From contig NC_135780.1 in the NCBI RefSeq assembly GCF_028453695.1, positions 14,104,376 to 14,168,375 on the forward strand: a DNA stretch of 64,000 nt, in the 5' to 3' direction. Below the pieces are notes generated by a model. The model was given only the letters and a program-made list of their open reading frames with translations, did no database searches and was not told the origin of the DNA. Made by a program: the position numbers and the translations under genes. This document shows, in pieces, positions 1-10,172 of the stretch (the first letter of the stretch is position 1; every line of letters starts with the position of its first letter). This DNA comes from Augochlora pura. Its lineage: Eukaryota > Arthropoda > Insecta > Hymenoptera > Halictidae.

Positions 1-240
1 AAGTACGTGTATTTGTCATGCGTTACGAATGCAAGCACGCCGCAACACCTTGTAGAAATTTCAATTTTCGCAGACTATTTTCTAAAAAGTAGATCGAGAT
101 GTAAAGTCAGTCGAAGCATTCCTCGTTTCTGGGAATACCAGTTAGTTTTCCGAGTTGGAACAATGCAGGAAAGAGCTCGGCCGAGTACAATCCGAAGGTA
201 TTCAGCGCGGAAGATACACGCCCGACGACCTCGCCGTGCC

Positions 241-267
241 GCACCGCACCGCACCGCACCGCACCGC
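241..267. repeat. GCACC pentamer array
   Basis: Five exact copies of GCACC (241-265) run into a degenerate CGCGTCC edge. The complementary unit GGTGC occurs as another exact five-copy array at 7356-7380, in inverted orientation. Confidence 0.95.
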
Positions 268-474
268 GTCCACCGATAATCGACGCCCAAGTCGATATTA
301 GATTTGCTTTGAATCGCATTCAGGCCCACCCCCGCAGTCAGCCGCCTCCTATCGGCTGGCATAAATCAGCCCCGCGATCTTAATAAATGCGCGAGGACGC
401 CGTAGCCGACGGTGAGCGTCGGTCGGAGGGTTCGACGGAGGGTGCTGCGGAGGGTGGCCGGGGCTCGGGGATGG

Positions 475-505
475 AGATGTGGATGTGGACGTGGATGCAG
501 GAGGA
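475..505. repeat. Degenerate GATGTG hexamer repeat
   Basis: About five diverged copies of a six-base unit (GGAGAT, GTGGAT, GTGGAC and so on) precede a GGAGG-rich stretch. The array is old or imperfect and carries no coding signal. Confidence 0.6.
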
Positions 506-565
506 TGGGAACGGGGGTTGTTGAAACGCGGCGAGAAAGAGGGAGGGTGGATCGTATGAAACGTC

Positions 566-612
566 GAGCCGAGTCGAGTCGAGTCGAGTCGAGTCGCGTC
601 GCGTCGCGTCGT
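566..612. repeat. GAGTC to GCGTC pentamer array
   Basis: GAGTC is repeated five times (571-595) and then changes to GCGTC copies (596-611). The array therefore switches variant part way through by a single A-to-C difference, which is typical of local slippage that spreads one variant in blocks. Confidence 0.93.
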
Positions 613-760
613 TTTGCGTCGCGTTGGGGCGGTTGGTAGGCAGCTAATATCCTCCTGGCCGCGCTATCCCTAGGCTCATCTCAATAAATTCAATATACTT
701 GTGTAAATCGGAACCCGCGAACGTCCGCCGTCGAACAGGAGAACTCCCGCCGGCCTCGTC

Positions 761-830
761 CCTCCACCGCCGCCGCCGCAACCACCGCCACCGCCTCCAC
801 CAACGCTAACGCCTACGCCTCCGCCCCCGC
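761..830. repeat. CCACCGCC-type pyrimidine-rich repeat
   Basis: A mixed CCG/CCA/CCT trinucleotide and hexanucleotide tract spans about 70 bases. Translated, it gives proline/threonine runs, which is a by-product of composition rather than evidence for a gene. Confidence 0.75.
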
Positions 831-2540
831 GGAGATGAGCTGCTCACCATCCCCTCCCAAGCTGGCCCCCAGTCGACTTCCACGGGCGCCCCGATAATGT
901 ATCGGTTATTGATTACCCGTAATGAGCCGCTCGCTTCAATTTTTCCGACGGGCTTGCTCTCCCAGCAGCCGCGTCGCGCCGCCTGACTTTGCGGTTTTCC
1001 GAGGGGGAATTGGCAAGACGCGATGCGAGGCGAGTTGTGCTAAATTTTCTGCAATTGTCCTGCACTTTGGAATCAAAAATGGACACTTTGGAGAAACGAA
1101 CAAGTTCCGGTTGCTAATAAATTGGTTTGTTTTCGCGAGCCGACGAGGAGGACGTTCGACGAGATTACGTAGCGAACGCTAATTTCCTCGAAAATAGTAC
1201 CTGGACCCTAAATCGCCGGATTTCCGCGACTTACCCGCGACTTTCCGCGAAAAATCGCCACGGGAACGTTTATGGGCGATCGCGGGTTGGTCGTACGTTT
1301 CTGGGGGTAATTTCTTAGCAATCACGGGAAGAATTTAGCGGCTGGCACACCTAATATCTATCCGAGCCGCTATCGGGCGTCGTCGGCTGGGCGGCAACGA
1401 GGTTTTCATCGAGTCGTTAGTTAGCGACTTCTTCCAGCGCAGCGGCCGGGTGGGTTATCGAGGACTTATCGGCGGGGAACGGTGCCGGGATCGTATTTAA
1501 CCGGCGGCCGGCGATATTAATCGATTATTGATACCGGGTCCACATAATTCCACGGATCGGGATCGGGCTAGCCCTCGGCTATCCGGAATCGTTGGCCACT
1601 TAACTCGTCGACGAGCCTCGGGCAGCGCAGCCTCGCGATTTTAATAAATGAGGCTTAACAAAGCGGGGGTTGTATTCCGCGCGGTAAATCGGCGTTATCG
1701 CGGTTATTTCCACGGGGGCGGTTTCTTCCTGCGACGGGCACACGCTCCGGAAATCCTCGAGGACGACGAGCTTTTCATCGAGCCGTTAGTTAGCGGGCAA
1801 CTGCAACCACGTCCGAAGATAACCGAGTCGAGCCACCTAAACCCTGCCCTCGCCACCCTCCCTCTCGCCCTCGAATCGACGACCGTCGACGACCGACGGC
1901 GACGACGACGACTTATCGGCCAGTTTCGCACGCCATCCTACGCTCTCCTCCGTCAGTGGCTAATGCGACGCGATCGCGTTAAAACCACCCCCGCGGAGCC
2001 ACACGATCGCGAGCGATTACAGCTTCCGCGAATCGCCCCGTATTTCCTGCCGACTGCGACTGCCGCTGCTCCCCCGACCTCCACCCACCCACCTACCACT
2101 TCTTTCTTCGTTAATCCGCCGTGCGTAATTGCTTCCTCGGCCGAGCCGGCAATCGCACGCGACACGCGCGAACGTCTTTTGCCCGCGATCGTCGATTTGC
2201 GTTTATGGTTGTCGTTGTTCGTTTAGGAGTTGCTACTTTGCTTGCTGGATCATCGAGCGCCTTCCAATAAGGAATTTACCAGGCTCGCATTCTTAAACTA
2301 ATATCGCCGGTGGACACGATAGGGACGAAAGTAAAAGAAAAAGAAATTCTGCGCCGGCTCTTGAATTTCATCGGGTGCAATGATTCTCGCCCGATGCACC
2401 CTCCTTCGCGGTAGCCCCAGCTACCGAGAAACCGAGGCGAGATAAAAATAATAAATCAACCTGGGTACGAGAGGCGAGACGTCGCGCATGTATTGCCGAT
2501 TCCGTTCGGTATCGGAACTCGATACGGAAATGGCGGTGCA

Positions 2541-2586
2541 AGGTGCTGGGTGCTAGGTGCTAGGTGCTAGGTGCTAGGTGTTAGGC
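2541..2586. repeat. GGTGCTAG octamer array
   Basis: Five to six copies of an eight-base unit; the first copy reads GGTGCTGG and the last decays to GGTGTTAG. The eight-base period shifts reading frame with every copy, so it is not a coding repeat. Confidence 0.93.
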
Positions 2587-2934
2587 GATAGCTGCCAGGC
2601 GCCATCCCCGTTGGGTCTTGCAAGGTGGCAGCCTCGCGAAAAGAAACCGAACAATATTAACGTTAACCCTTAACTCGAACGACGGTCTATACCGAAATTC
2701 CCAATTCTAGGTCAAGACTGCATCGATCGCAAATATTTCTAGAAAGATTGACGAAAACACCAGCGCCAAGAAAACATTGGCGGACGTCTCCAGCTCCGCA
2801 AAAATTCTTTCAAACCCGCAAACAAGCTCAGTCGCGTACGTGCGACGGGCACGGACGCACGGGAAACACCGTCGGGTGGAAATTGCACGGGGTTCGACGG
2901 GGCCAGGAACGGACGAACGAGAGGCTGAGGAGGC

Positions 2935-2999
2935 GGGGGTGGCCGGGGTGGCCAGGGTGGCCAGGGTGGCCAGGGTGGCCAGGGTGGCCAGGGTGGCCA
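2935..2999. repeat. GGGTGGCCA nonamer minisatellite
   Basis: About seven near-perfect nine-base copies follow a G5 and a G4 run. Every unit supplies a G3 run with a six-base TGGCCA loop, so the plus strand fits the G3+N1-7 quadruplex pattern several times over. TGGCCA is itself palindromic. The nine-base period keeps frame and translates as WPG, ARV or HPG repeats, but no gene context supports coding. Confidence 0.95.
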
Positions 3000-3104
3000 C
3001 GGTATCTCGAACAGCGCGCGCCGATTAATAACGAGCAGTCGTTACGGGAGATAAGGAAGCGCTGCGTCTCTCCCTCTCTTATTTCTCTGGTTTCGCGAGA
3101 GAGC

Positions 3105-3107
<3 letters not shown>

Positions 3108-3150
<43 letters not shown>

Positions 3151-3166
3151 GGGGGAGAGGGAGAGC
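3108..3166. repeat. GA microsatellite
   Basis: A pure (GA)n core runs to about 3140 and then degenerates into GGGAGAG and GGGGGAG variants. It makes long spurious frames on both strands (Arg-Glu and Ser-Leu runs). In Drosophila such tracts bind GAGA-type factors; whether that applies here is unknown. Confidence 0.96.
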
Positions 3167-3613
3167 GCTGGGAAAGAACCGGGTCGCGAGAGAAGAGATA
3201 CGCGGCGCGGCTGTGTGCCGATACCCGGCGATTCCGCGCGGCTCCACAGAGAACGCGGCTCTCTCGCGTCAGACGGGCGAAAGCGTAGATCAACGATAAG
3301 GCCGCGTAAATTTTGACGATCGTTAAGTAGGGAAAGTATCGTGCTGCCCCTCCGGAGCCAATTTACTTTTTTAGATGTTGCCGAGGACGCCGCGGAACGT
3401 CCCGCAGATTTATTGCGGCGGGTCCTGTCGAGATCAGGCTCGATTCGATGCCGCACTTTTTCGCATTCTTAACGAGCTTCTTTCGTTACCTTATTCCTAC
3501 GAGGAATTGTCTGCTCGATAACACTTCGCTGGGACACTCTTCTCCAAGCCTTTGAACACCTGAATTTTTTGTAGTCTTCTCAAATTTAGATTTAATTTTC
3601 TGCGAGCCCCCTG

Positions 3614-3674
3614 ATACTTTTCGAGGGGTGGACACCTACGCTCCCAGGTGTTCCAGGCTCCGGATGAAAAGTAT
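3614..3674 (+). other. Imperfect hairpin in an AT-rich island
   Basis: A nine-base outer stem pairs ATACTTTTC (3614-3622) with GAAAAGTAT (3666-3674). An inner stem pairs TGGACACCT (3629-3637) with AGGTGTTCCA (3646-3655), with one bulged base. The terminal loop is eight bases (3638-3645). Between the stems lies an asymmetric internal loop in which GAG/CTC can pair. The size, about 61 nt, is in the pre-microRNA range, but I recognise no known mature microRNA sequence. Confidence 0.45.
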
Positions 3675-4287
3675 TTTTATTTCGCGTTCACCGCGAGGAA
3701 TCTCGACCTGCGGTTGCGACTCGCGAGCAATTTCTTTGGTATCTTGATCGATATGAAAGAGCCCGTGGCGTACAGATCTGCCCCGAGATTGCTAGAAGCC
3801 GCGTATTGTGCACGCTAACGGAAACGTGCGGTTTCTCGACGCGATCGTGCCCGATCCTCGCGCAGCCGAACGGCAACGGGGAAAGGTCGGAAAGCTGCGA
3901 TCAACGATCGATGATCCAGCGAGTGGCAACGTCTATCGAAGAAGGCTTGCTACTTGTAATTATGTCAGGTTATGTCAGCCGATGCTGTCACCCGCGCTGG
4001 GTCGGCAGGGATGCCCGGTTTCCACCCGGCAAAGAAATTCGTCGCAATCGGGAAAGGTGGTTCTGGTAAGCGACGCCTGTACATCCCCCTGCCGCGTCGG
4101 TGGAGTGCCGGCCGGGCTGCTGGCAACCCCCTCTCACCCCCTCGAATTCCTCGGAATTCCGCGGCTGGTGACTGGCGGTGGCGACCGCGTGCGCTTCGCG
4201 ATAAGCTCCTCCAGCCGGCACCAACACCCCCTTCCAACCACCCCTAAACCACCCTTAAACCATCCCACCACCGTTGGCATCGGGTCT

Positions 4288-4356
4288 CCACCACCACCAC
4301 CGAATCCACCACCACCACCATCACCGCCGCCACTGCCGCCGCCGCCACCACCACCG
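4288..4356. repeat. CCA/CCG trinucleotide tract
   Basis: Runs of CCA (4288-4320) are followed by GCC/CCA copies. The plus strand reads as poly-proline and the minus strand as poly-glycine. It is bounded by ordinary unique sequence, so I treat it as a microsatellite rather than a proline-rich exon. Confidence 0.85.
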
Positions 4357-4869
4357 GCACACCTTTGATCACGAACCATCCACTCGCGCTCGCCGTCATC
4401 CTGGGGAAACACTCTCGCCCCAGGAAAGTTTTCGGGGGTGCATCGGTTAGGCTCGGCCCCGGGGTTCCCGATCGATCTGCGCATCGCGGATTCCGTTATC
4501 TTTATCCCGGTCTCGCGTCGCGATATATCTGATCGGAGTTCTCCTTCTGCTTTTAGGCTAACTGCCGGGGTAATTTTAAAACGATCCCGAGGATTTCGGT
4601 GCGGGCTTATTTATGGTCCCACCCCGACGCCCCGACGAGGGTGGCTCGGTGCCCACCCCCTCGGCTTCGGCGGCCACGGCTGACTCGGCTGTCTTATCTC
4701 GTGTACCGACCACCTCTCCCCACCTTTTCGTGGCACCCGATAATTGCCCGGTTTTTGCGGAACAGGAAACGTCAGACTCGGTTTCGTGCGCGGACGAGAG
4801 AGTTCGAACGGGCGCGCGGTGCGGCGCGGCGCGGGCGAGCCCCGTTTTCAAAACGCACGGGACCCAGAC

Positions 4870-5232
4870 CGAGCACGCCTAGTTTTATCGTTCGCCGATA
4901 ATTGCTCCGTTTTTGGGCAACGGAGAACTTTGCGGTCGTTTCGCCCTCCTGCACCCTCCTACATGCCCCACCGCATCGCCAACGATCAGCAACCTGTGAA
5001 TTTTCCATCGAACGAACAGGTTCGCGAGGGGACGCCAGAATCAGAGACGTCGCCATTCGTTCTCGACGGGCAAACGAATTTATTTACTCCTCAGAGTACT
5101 CGAAGCAATTTTTATCATTTTCCATTACCAAATACCGAATTTTCTCGGGAGCTTCGCATCTTGAACGAGCAAAATTGTGCGATTCATTCGCTAAAAGAAT
5201 CTACGGAATACGTGTTGCATAATTACAAATAG
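4870..5232 (+). other. Unassigned open frame, coding unproven
   Basis: This plus-strand frame stays open to TAG at 5230-5232 through sequence without tandem repeats. It translates to a mixed composition rich in Asn, Gln, Glu and Ser (for example NDQQPVNFPSNEQVREG). The same frame is open further upstream to a TTG at 4744, but I see no convincing ATG, so it could only be an exon. A second plus-strand frame is open over nearly the same stretch, which weakens the case. No family recognised. Confidence 0.12.
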
Positions 5233-6308
5233 GAGATGTAGAGAGAGAGAGTCGTACGAATGTTGATGGATGAATTTTAGGAAATCGCGGGGGCGACTAA
5301 AAGTAAAAAGGTAAAGTTATTCCGGAGCTGCGGCCGCCGCGCAGCCCCAGTGGGAAAAACAAAATGGAAGAGGATATCGGCGAGCACGCGAGACCTGGCC
5401 CCGAGTTTATCTCGACGCTCGGCTCATCGGCTGCTCTGCTTCATGCATCGATGTCCTTTATCGACTGTTCGCCATGTCCCGGGAGCATTACCGGGCCCGG
5501 TTGATTGATATACAAAGTTGATAAAGTGCGCGACGTCGGTTGTCTACGTCGCGTTCCTCGTCGCTCGTCGCTCGTCGCTCGGCGTCGGGGTAATGACGCG
5601 GCAACCGTATCTCACTATTGTACCCCCCCGATGTACCTCTCTCTGTTCCGTATCTTTTCTGGAAGACGATTCCAGTGGCTCAGCCGCCTTTCCACGGCGA
5701 AACGATTCCCGTGATTTATCGCGGACCGCCGAGCCGAGCCGAGCCGCGCGGCGCGTCGTGCAGCGGCAGCGTCTTCGCGTTCCCGTTCGTTGCCAAAGAA
5801 ATCTGCGCATTCCTGCTGCGGACGCAGAAAATTCTGCAGAAAAATCTGCTAACAAGTGACCAGTGGTAGCGTCTCCCGGTTTAACCGTGAAGGAAACCCG
5901 CAAGATTAGCGGAGTGCAGATTCATCGGATAACCCGCTCGACCGTCGGCCTCGAGTAATTCAATTCCGCTCGCCATCGTCGATTGGCCGAGCGTCTAGAG
6001 TCTACGGTGCAGACTCGGCTCGCACGCCTAATCGCGTTCCCAGTCGTTAGCTCTGCTCTGCGATTTTCCGCGAGAACGCATCGGGCTTTTCGTAATTTCG
6101 TAATGCACCATTTCGCGGCGGTGCATGGCGCGTAGAGCCGCTTATCGCTCGCGGATCGATAGCCGAAGATCGATCCTCGGTTGGCGATTGCCAGTGGATT
6201 TTCAGGGCGTTTCGAGTCCGCTCGCCACGGGATCGACGCTTACGAGGGTAGCGGTGGTTATGGGCCATCCCGAAGATGAGCGGACCGGCAAAGGGGCGAG
6301 AGGAGCCT

Positions 6309-6347
6309 GGGTCCCGGGTCCGGGGTCCCGGGTTCCGGGCCCGGGGG
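6309..6347 (+). repeat. GGGTCCC / CCCGGG tract, quadruplex motif
   Basis: Six runs of three to five G are separated by TCCC, TCC, TTCC or CCC. The plus strand is a canonical quadruplex pattern with short loops. Because loops and runs are partly complementary (repeated CCCGGG), both strands can also fold into hairpins or a C-tetraplex. Confidence 0.85.
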
Positions 6348-6469
6348 CTCCGGAGGGCGGAATCGAGATCGAGACGATGCGCACCAGGTGCATCGAGACT
6401 GGACCACGAACGCCGTGCAACCTCGATGCAATGCAGATAGCGGAGCATCCATCCCACTGCCCCTTCCTA

Positions 6470-6504
6470 TCCTCTCCACTCTCTCCCTCTCTCTTTCTCT
6501 CCCT
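6470..6504. repeat. CT-rich microsatellite
   Basis: An imperfect CT tract with CTCC and CTTT interruptions, apparently a degenerate version of the pure tracts elsewhere in the window. Confidence 0.8.
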
Positions 6505-7355
6505 TTAACTCTCTATCTTGCTTTCTCCTTCTGCTTACGACGAGGACCGCGTTCCTCGCAAAACTTTACGAGGGACGTTTACGAGATCTTTTTCCACGTC
6601 GGTTTATCATCGTATTATGGAAATTTCGATTTTTACAGAACGATTTATTTTAATCACGAAAGAATTTGTACCTACAATGTCGATCCTTATGCTGCGAGCG
6701 GTTCTCGAGAGGAGGGAAGTTTCGCCTGATATTCGCGGGCGAGAATCTCGAGTGTTTACGACCAAACGCGAGCAAGCAAGATTCGTGTCGTAGAGTGTAG
6801 GAGGAATTTTTCATTCGTCTCCCAGCTTGTATCACCGGATGCAAGTGATTTCAATTTGGCTCAAAGCATCGCAGTCTACTCGTTTAAAAGATAAAATACC
6901 TGCAATTCGTTTCGCTACAGCGAACGACTCGAAGATTTCGACGTCTCGAAAGTCGCAGAAAATTCTGTGAATTTTGAGTCGCAACGGAGATGTTAATTGT
7001 CGAACGAGTCAATAAGGATTTGCACATCGACGGATGAGAACCATGGCGGTCGGACCCGAACGGCAAATAAAAGGAAAAAAGAGGAAGGGTAGCAGATACC
7101 GTCGAAAACATTCGAAAACACTGTTCAAACGTTCGAAACGACGGGCCGAGGGAGCGCGGGCGGAAGGACGGGGGGTGCGATCGGTGAGCCGGTGTGTATT
7201 CCAATTTACCGTCGCGATACCAGCCCACGAAGGAGAAGAAGCGCACGCGGAACGATCGATAAATCGGTTTCCACGGCGCGTATCCGATATCCTGCTCGCG
7301 ATGGGGGGAGGCTCGTACGCGGCGCGGCGAGGCGGTGTGCGGCGTGGTGCGGCTG

Positions 7356-7380
7356 GGTGCGGTGCGGTGCGGTGCGGTGC
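7356..7380. repeat. GGTGC pentamer array
   Basis: Five exact copies, preceded by diverged GGCGT/GGTGC copies from about 7330. This is the reverse-complement unit of the GCACC array at 241-265. Confidence 0.94.
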
Positions 7381-7569
7381 GGCGCGGCCAGGGTGCGGGC
7401 CCGATTAACACGTTGTTTGTATAGGGGAATGTATAATAACAGGTTGCGCCGTTGGCATAGGTACCCATTTGTATCTGTAGGAGGGCATCTCGGGTTCTCG
7501 TCCCGCGGAAGGATAAGAGGTGGACCGAACATGGAGAACAAGCCGAGAGAGGGAGCAACGGAGAGATAC

Positions 7570-7612
7570 AGATATAGATAGATAGAGAGAGAGAGAGAGA
7601 GGGAGGGAGAGG
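7570..7612. repeat. GATA to GA compound microsatellite
   Basis: GATA-like units (7570-7584) pass into pure GA and then GGGA. The compound structure is consistent with a tetranucleotide tract overtaken by dinucleotide slippage. Confidence 0.93.
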
Positions 7613-8139
7613 CCGAGGATGAGAGGGGATCGGACAAGGTGGAATTCGGTGAGGAAAGCCGATACGTTCAGGAAATAAAAACTGATGGACGAGAGATCGA
7701 CGGAAAAATTGCCAACGCTTCGGCGACGAGAATGCAATTGAAAAACTGTAGCTGCAGCTGTAAATTATGGTTTTATTTATCGCGAGGACTTTTTGGTTGC
7801 TTTCGACTGGAAACGATAAATATCAAGTTTATAATTTTAAATCAATCCTCGCAGGATCGAGCCTGCGAAACATAGATTTTTGTATGAACTGTGATAATAA
7901 AGTTAAAATAAGTGTATCCGTCGAGCGCGGATATTACGGGTGCTGGTGTCTCGGATAGATGGATATTCCGCGTCTCTACAACCTCTCCGTAGTAAAGTCA
8001 AGACGGTTTCCATATTTCCAGGCGGATCCGGACAGATTCGAATCGCGCCAAGCGTTTGCGCTTTAGATTCGCGGCAGCCGTAAATTCTTTGGCAGGTATG
8101 CATGCCCTAGTACGTCCGCTCGGATCGCTCGCGCAAAAG

Positions 8140-8187
8140 CGTATGGCGTGCGGCGTGCGGCGTGCAGCGTATGGCGTATGGCGTCCG
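8140..8187. repeat. GGCGTGC heptamer array
   Basis: Copies alternate between GGCGTGC and GGCGTAT over about six to seven units; one unit is changed to AGCGTAT. Confidence 0.88.
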
Positions 8188-8462
8188 CGATCGAGACGGG
8201 AACAGGTTCACGGGAGAAGGAGATCGTTCGCGAGAATGCCTTCCACGTCGGCCGTTTATGATTTGTTTACTCGGATCGCCCTCGATGCGATGCGAACCCT
8301 AACCCGCCCATCGTGGCAGCCAACCACCGAGCTGCGAACTCTGACCCCCCGGCTAATTGTTGTTGGCTCTAGATCCCCGATACACGTATGTACGACTACG
8401 CCTGCACGTGCAGAGCGGGTCGCGGGACCCCGACCGGGCCTAGCGACAATTTTCTGATTGCT

Positions 8463-9009
8463 CTGCAGTTTTGCGCAGGCGAGTTCTACGCAGACGGAAC
8501 GAACGCGATACTCTATCGCGTTGCCGCGTCTCGGGGATAATTTCCACGAAACTTTGGCGCCGTTTTATTCGGGCGATTCGGCTGAAATAACGTCGAGCGT
8601 GCGGGGCGCATCCCTGAAAGAGACTCCGACCGAGAATCCGTGTGTCTCCAATCTCTGGTCGATCGGTGTTCCCCAGGAAAAAGAGAAAAATGATGGTGAC
8701 GGGGTAGGACGTTCGCGATCAAACGACCACGATCCGAGATTGGGATCTCGCGAGAAAAACGGGGAACCGAAGCGGCGGTGGAAGCTGGCGAAGGCGACCG
8801 GCGACCACCGACCACCGATAGACAGCAGAGGGCCGAGGGCCGAGGGCCGAAGGAAAAATGGATGGAAAAGAGATAGACACCGGGCATGGATCCGACCCGC
8901 TATCGCTGGCTCTACGGTCGGGAGAGAGACTTATCTGCTCTGCCGAGCCTCTCTCCTCCGCCACCCCATCTGGCCGTTTCCGATATTAAAAATATCAGCC
9001 GGCAGATAG
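8463..9009 (+). other. Unassigned open frame behind an acceptor-like site
   Basis: A candidate 3' splice site (GATTGCTCTGCAG, ending about 8468) precedes a frame open to TAG at 9007-9009. Translation is hydrophilic and non-repetitive at first (for example LGDNFHETLAPFYSGDSAE), then runs through the GGCCGAG heptamer at 8829. No family recognised and no ATG near the start. It could be an exon of an unknown gene, but chance is at least as likely. Confidence 0.12.
8829..8851. repeat. GGGCCGA heptamer repeat
   Basis: Three copies of a seven-base unit. Confidence 0.85.
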
Positions 9010-9164
9010 GCGGTCGGCTATCGGCACTCGAGCACTCGAAGGAACTTTCATTAAAAATAGCTATCTCTATCTGAAGCCGGTACTACAGCAACACCGTGGG
9101 CTCATGCCAGACGCGGTTCCCCGCGCGCCGCGCGCCAACATATTTCTCTCGCTCTCTCTTCCTC

Positions 9165-9217
9165 TCGCCTCGCGTTGCCTCGCCTCGCGTCGCCTCGACT
9201 CGCCTCGACTCGCGTCG
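9165..9217. repeat. CGCCT / CGACT / CGCGT pentamer array
   Basis: About ten five-base units with variation at the third and fourth positions. It belongs to the CGCCT family seen at six other loci in this window. Confidence 0.9.
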
Positions 9218-9358
9218 GTGGTAGGTGCTTTCGCGGAGAAACGGACACGAAGAACGTGCTCGGGCATAAAAACCGTGCTTTCTCAGGAGATACGGGATCT
9301 TATCGCGAGGCAAATGTTTGGAGCGGCGATATCGGCACGGTTTATCGGACTTCTTTCG

Positions 9359-9386
9359 CGGCGCCGCGCCGCACCGCGCCGCGCCG
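9359..9386. repeat. GCGCC pentamer array
   Basis: Five copies of GCGCC with one GCACC variant, the unit of the 241 array. Confidence 0.88.
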
Positions 9387-9791
9387 TTCTGCTCTCCGTT
9401 CTGCCAGACCTCCTTCTAGATTCGGTAATAATTATTAATCGAACTCCGACGAAAGTTCGGGAAAATTGACCCTGACTTTCGGCGTCGATCGGCGAGCAAC
9501 GTGGATCGCTCGCGTCCGTTTCGCTGCTGCAATAATTAATTTGGTATCCCGAACGAGAGCGTAGCAGCGAGCGAGACCGAGACGGAAAGAACGAGCGGGA
9601 GAAACAAAGAGTGGAAGAAGGAGAGAGCGGTGCGCGCGTCGCTCGTAAGTACCACCGGTCAGGATTTCATAAATAAAGATACGAACAGCCGGATCGCAAA
9701 TAAACTTACAAAGTATTGGAAGCCCGTGGCTGTCGGGGTGCTCACCTATAATCTCAATGGCAACAAGGTGCGCAAAGGGGAGGGGGAAGCT

Positions 9792-9838
9792 GGTAAAGAC
9801 GGTAAAGACGGTAAAGAGGGTAACGAGGGTAAAGAGGG
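9792..9838. repeat. GGTAAAGAC nonamer array
   Basis: Five copies of a nine-base unit, with later units drifting to GGTAAAGAG and GGTAACGAG. The period keeps frame and would read as GKD/GKE repeats. No flanking evidence of an exon. Confidence 0.93.
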
Positions 9839-9903
9839 GTCCGTGGAGCGCGCGGGGATCGATAGATCGATCCATCGATGGGTTCCGTCCATCGGTAACA
9901 CGC

Positions 9904-9905
9904 CT

Positions 9906-9954
<49 letters not shown>
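9904..9954. repeat. CT microsatellite
   Basis: A pure (TC)n core of about 40 bases (9912-9952) flanked by CCCT. A complementary GA tract lies about 110 bases downstream. Confidence 0.96.
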
Positions 9955-9957
<3 letters not shown>

Positions 9958-10063
9958 GTCTGTCCGAAGATCGTCTCGTGGATGGCGAGCCTCGTGCAAG
10001 GAGATGAGCGAAGGGAGCATCGAGTCGTCCGGGAACGATCCGGGCAACGCGCGCAAAGGGAAA

Positions 10064-10172
10064 CAGAGAGAGAGAGAGAGAGAGAGAGTCGATCGGCATG
10101 TACGAGCATGTGTGCCAGAGAGAGGGAGAGCTGGAGGGAGAGGGCGAGGGCGAGGGAGAGAGAAAGGAGAAA
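10064..10172. repeat. GA microsatellite followed by GAGGGC tract
   Basis: Pure GA (10064-10088), then 28 unique bases, then GAGGGAG and GAGGGC units (10117-10172). G-runs near 10135, 10142, 10148 and 10154 fit a plus-strand quadruplex pattern. Confidence 0.93.

Larger units (their letters stand above)
1..6500. other. Gene-free block 1: unique sequence with scattered repeats
   Basis: No open frame here resembles a protein family I know. Bases 840-2530 are mostly unique and carry homeodomain-like A/T cores (for example ATCGATTATTGAT near 1522) and two pairs of near-duplicate short motifs. Bases 3470-3690 form a more AT-rich island with an imperfect hairpin. Bases 4870-5232 stay open in several frames. 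The remainder is GC-rich filler between the arrays listed separately. Most likely intergenic or intronic. Confidence 0.6.

Noticed and set aside
3042..3456. Frames rich in Ser-Leu or Arg-Glu repeats on either strand near the GA tract
   Set aside because: Translated microsatellite, not signal peptides or RS-domain proteins.
4288..4356. Proline-rich and glycine-rich frames that look like disordered protein
   Set aside because: Direct translation of a CCA/CCG microsatellite with no flanking conserved sequence.
7849..7868. Perfect seven-base hairpin TCGCAGG/CCTGCGA with a T-rich stretch downstream
   Set aside because: Looks like a bacterial terminator, but the DNA is eukaryotic and the stem is short enough to arise by chance in 64 kb.
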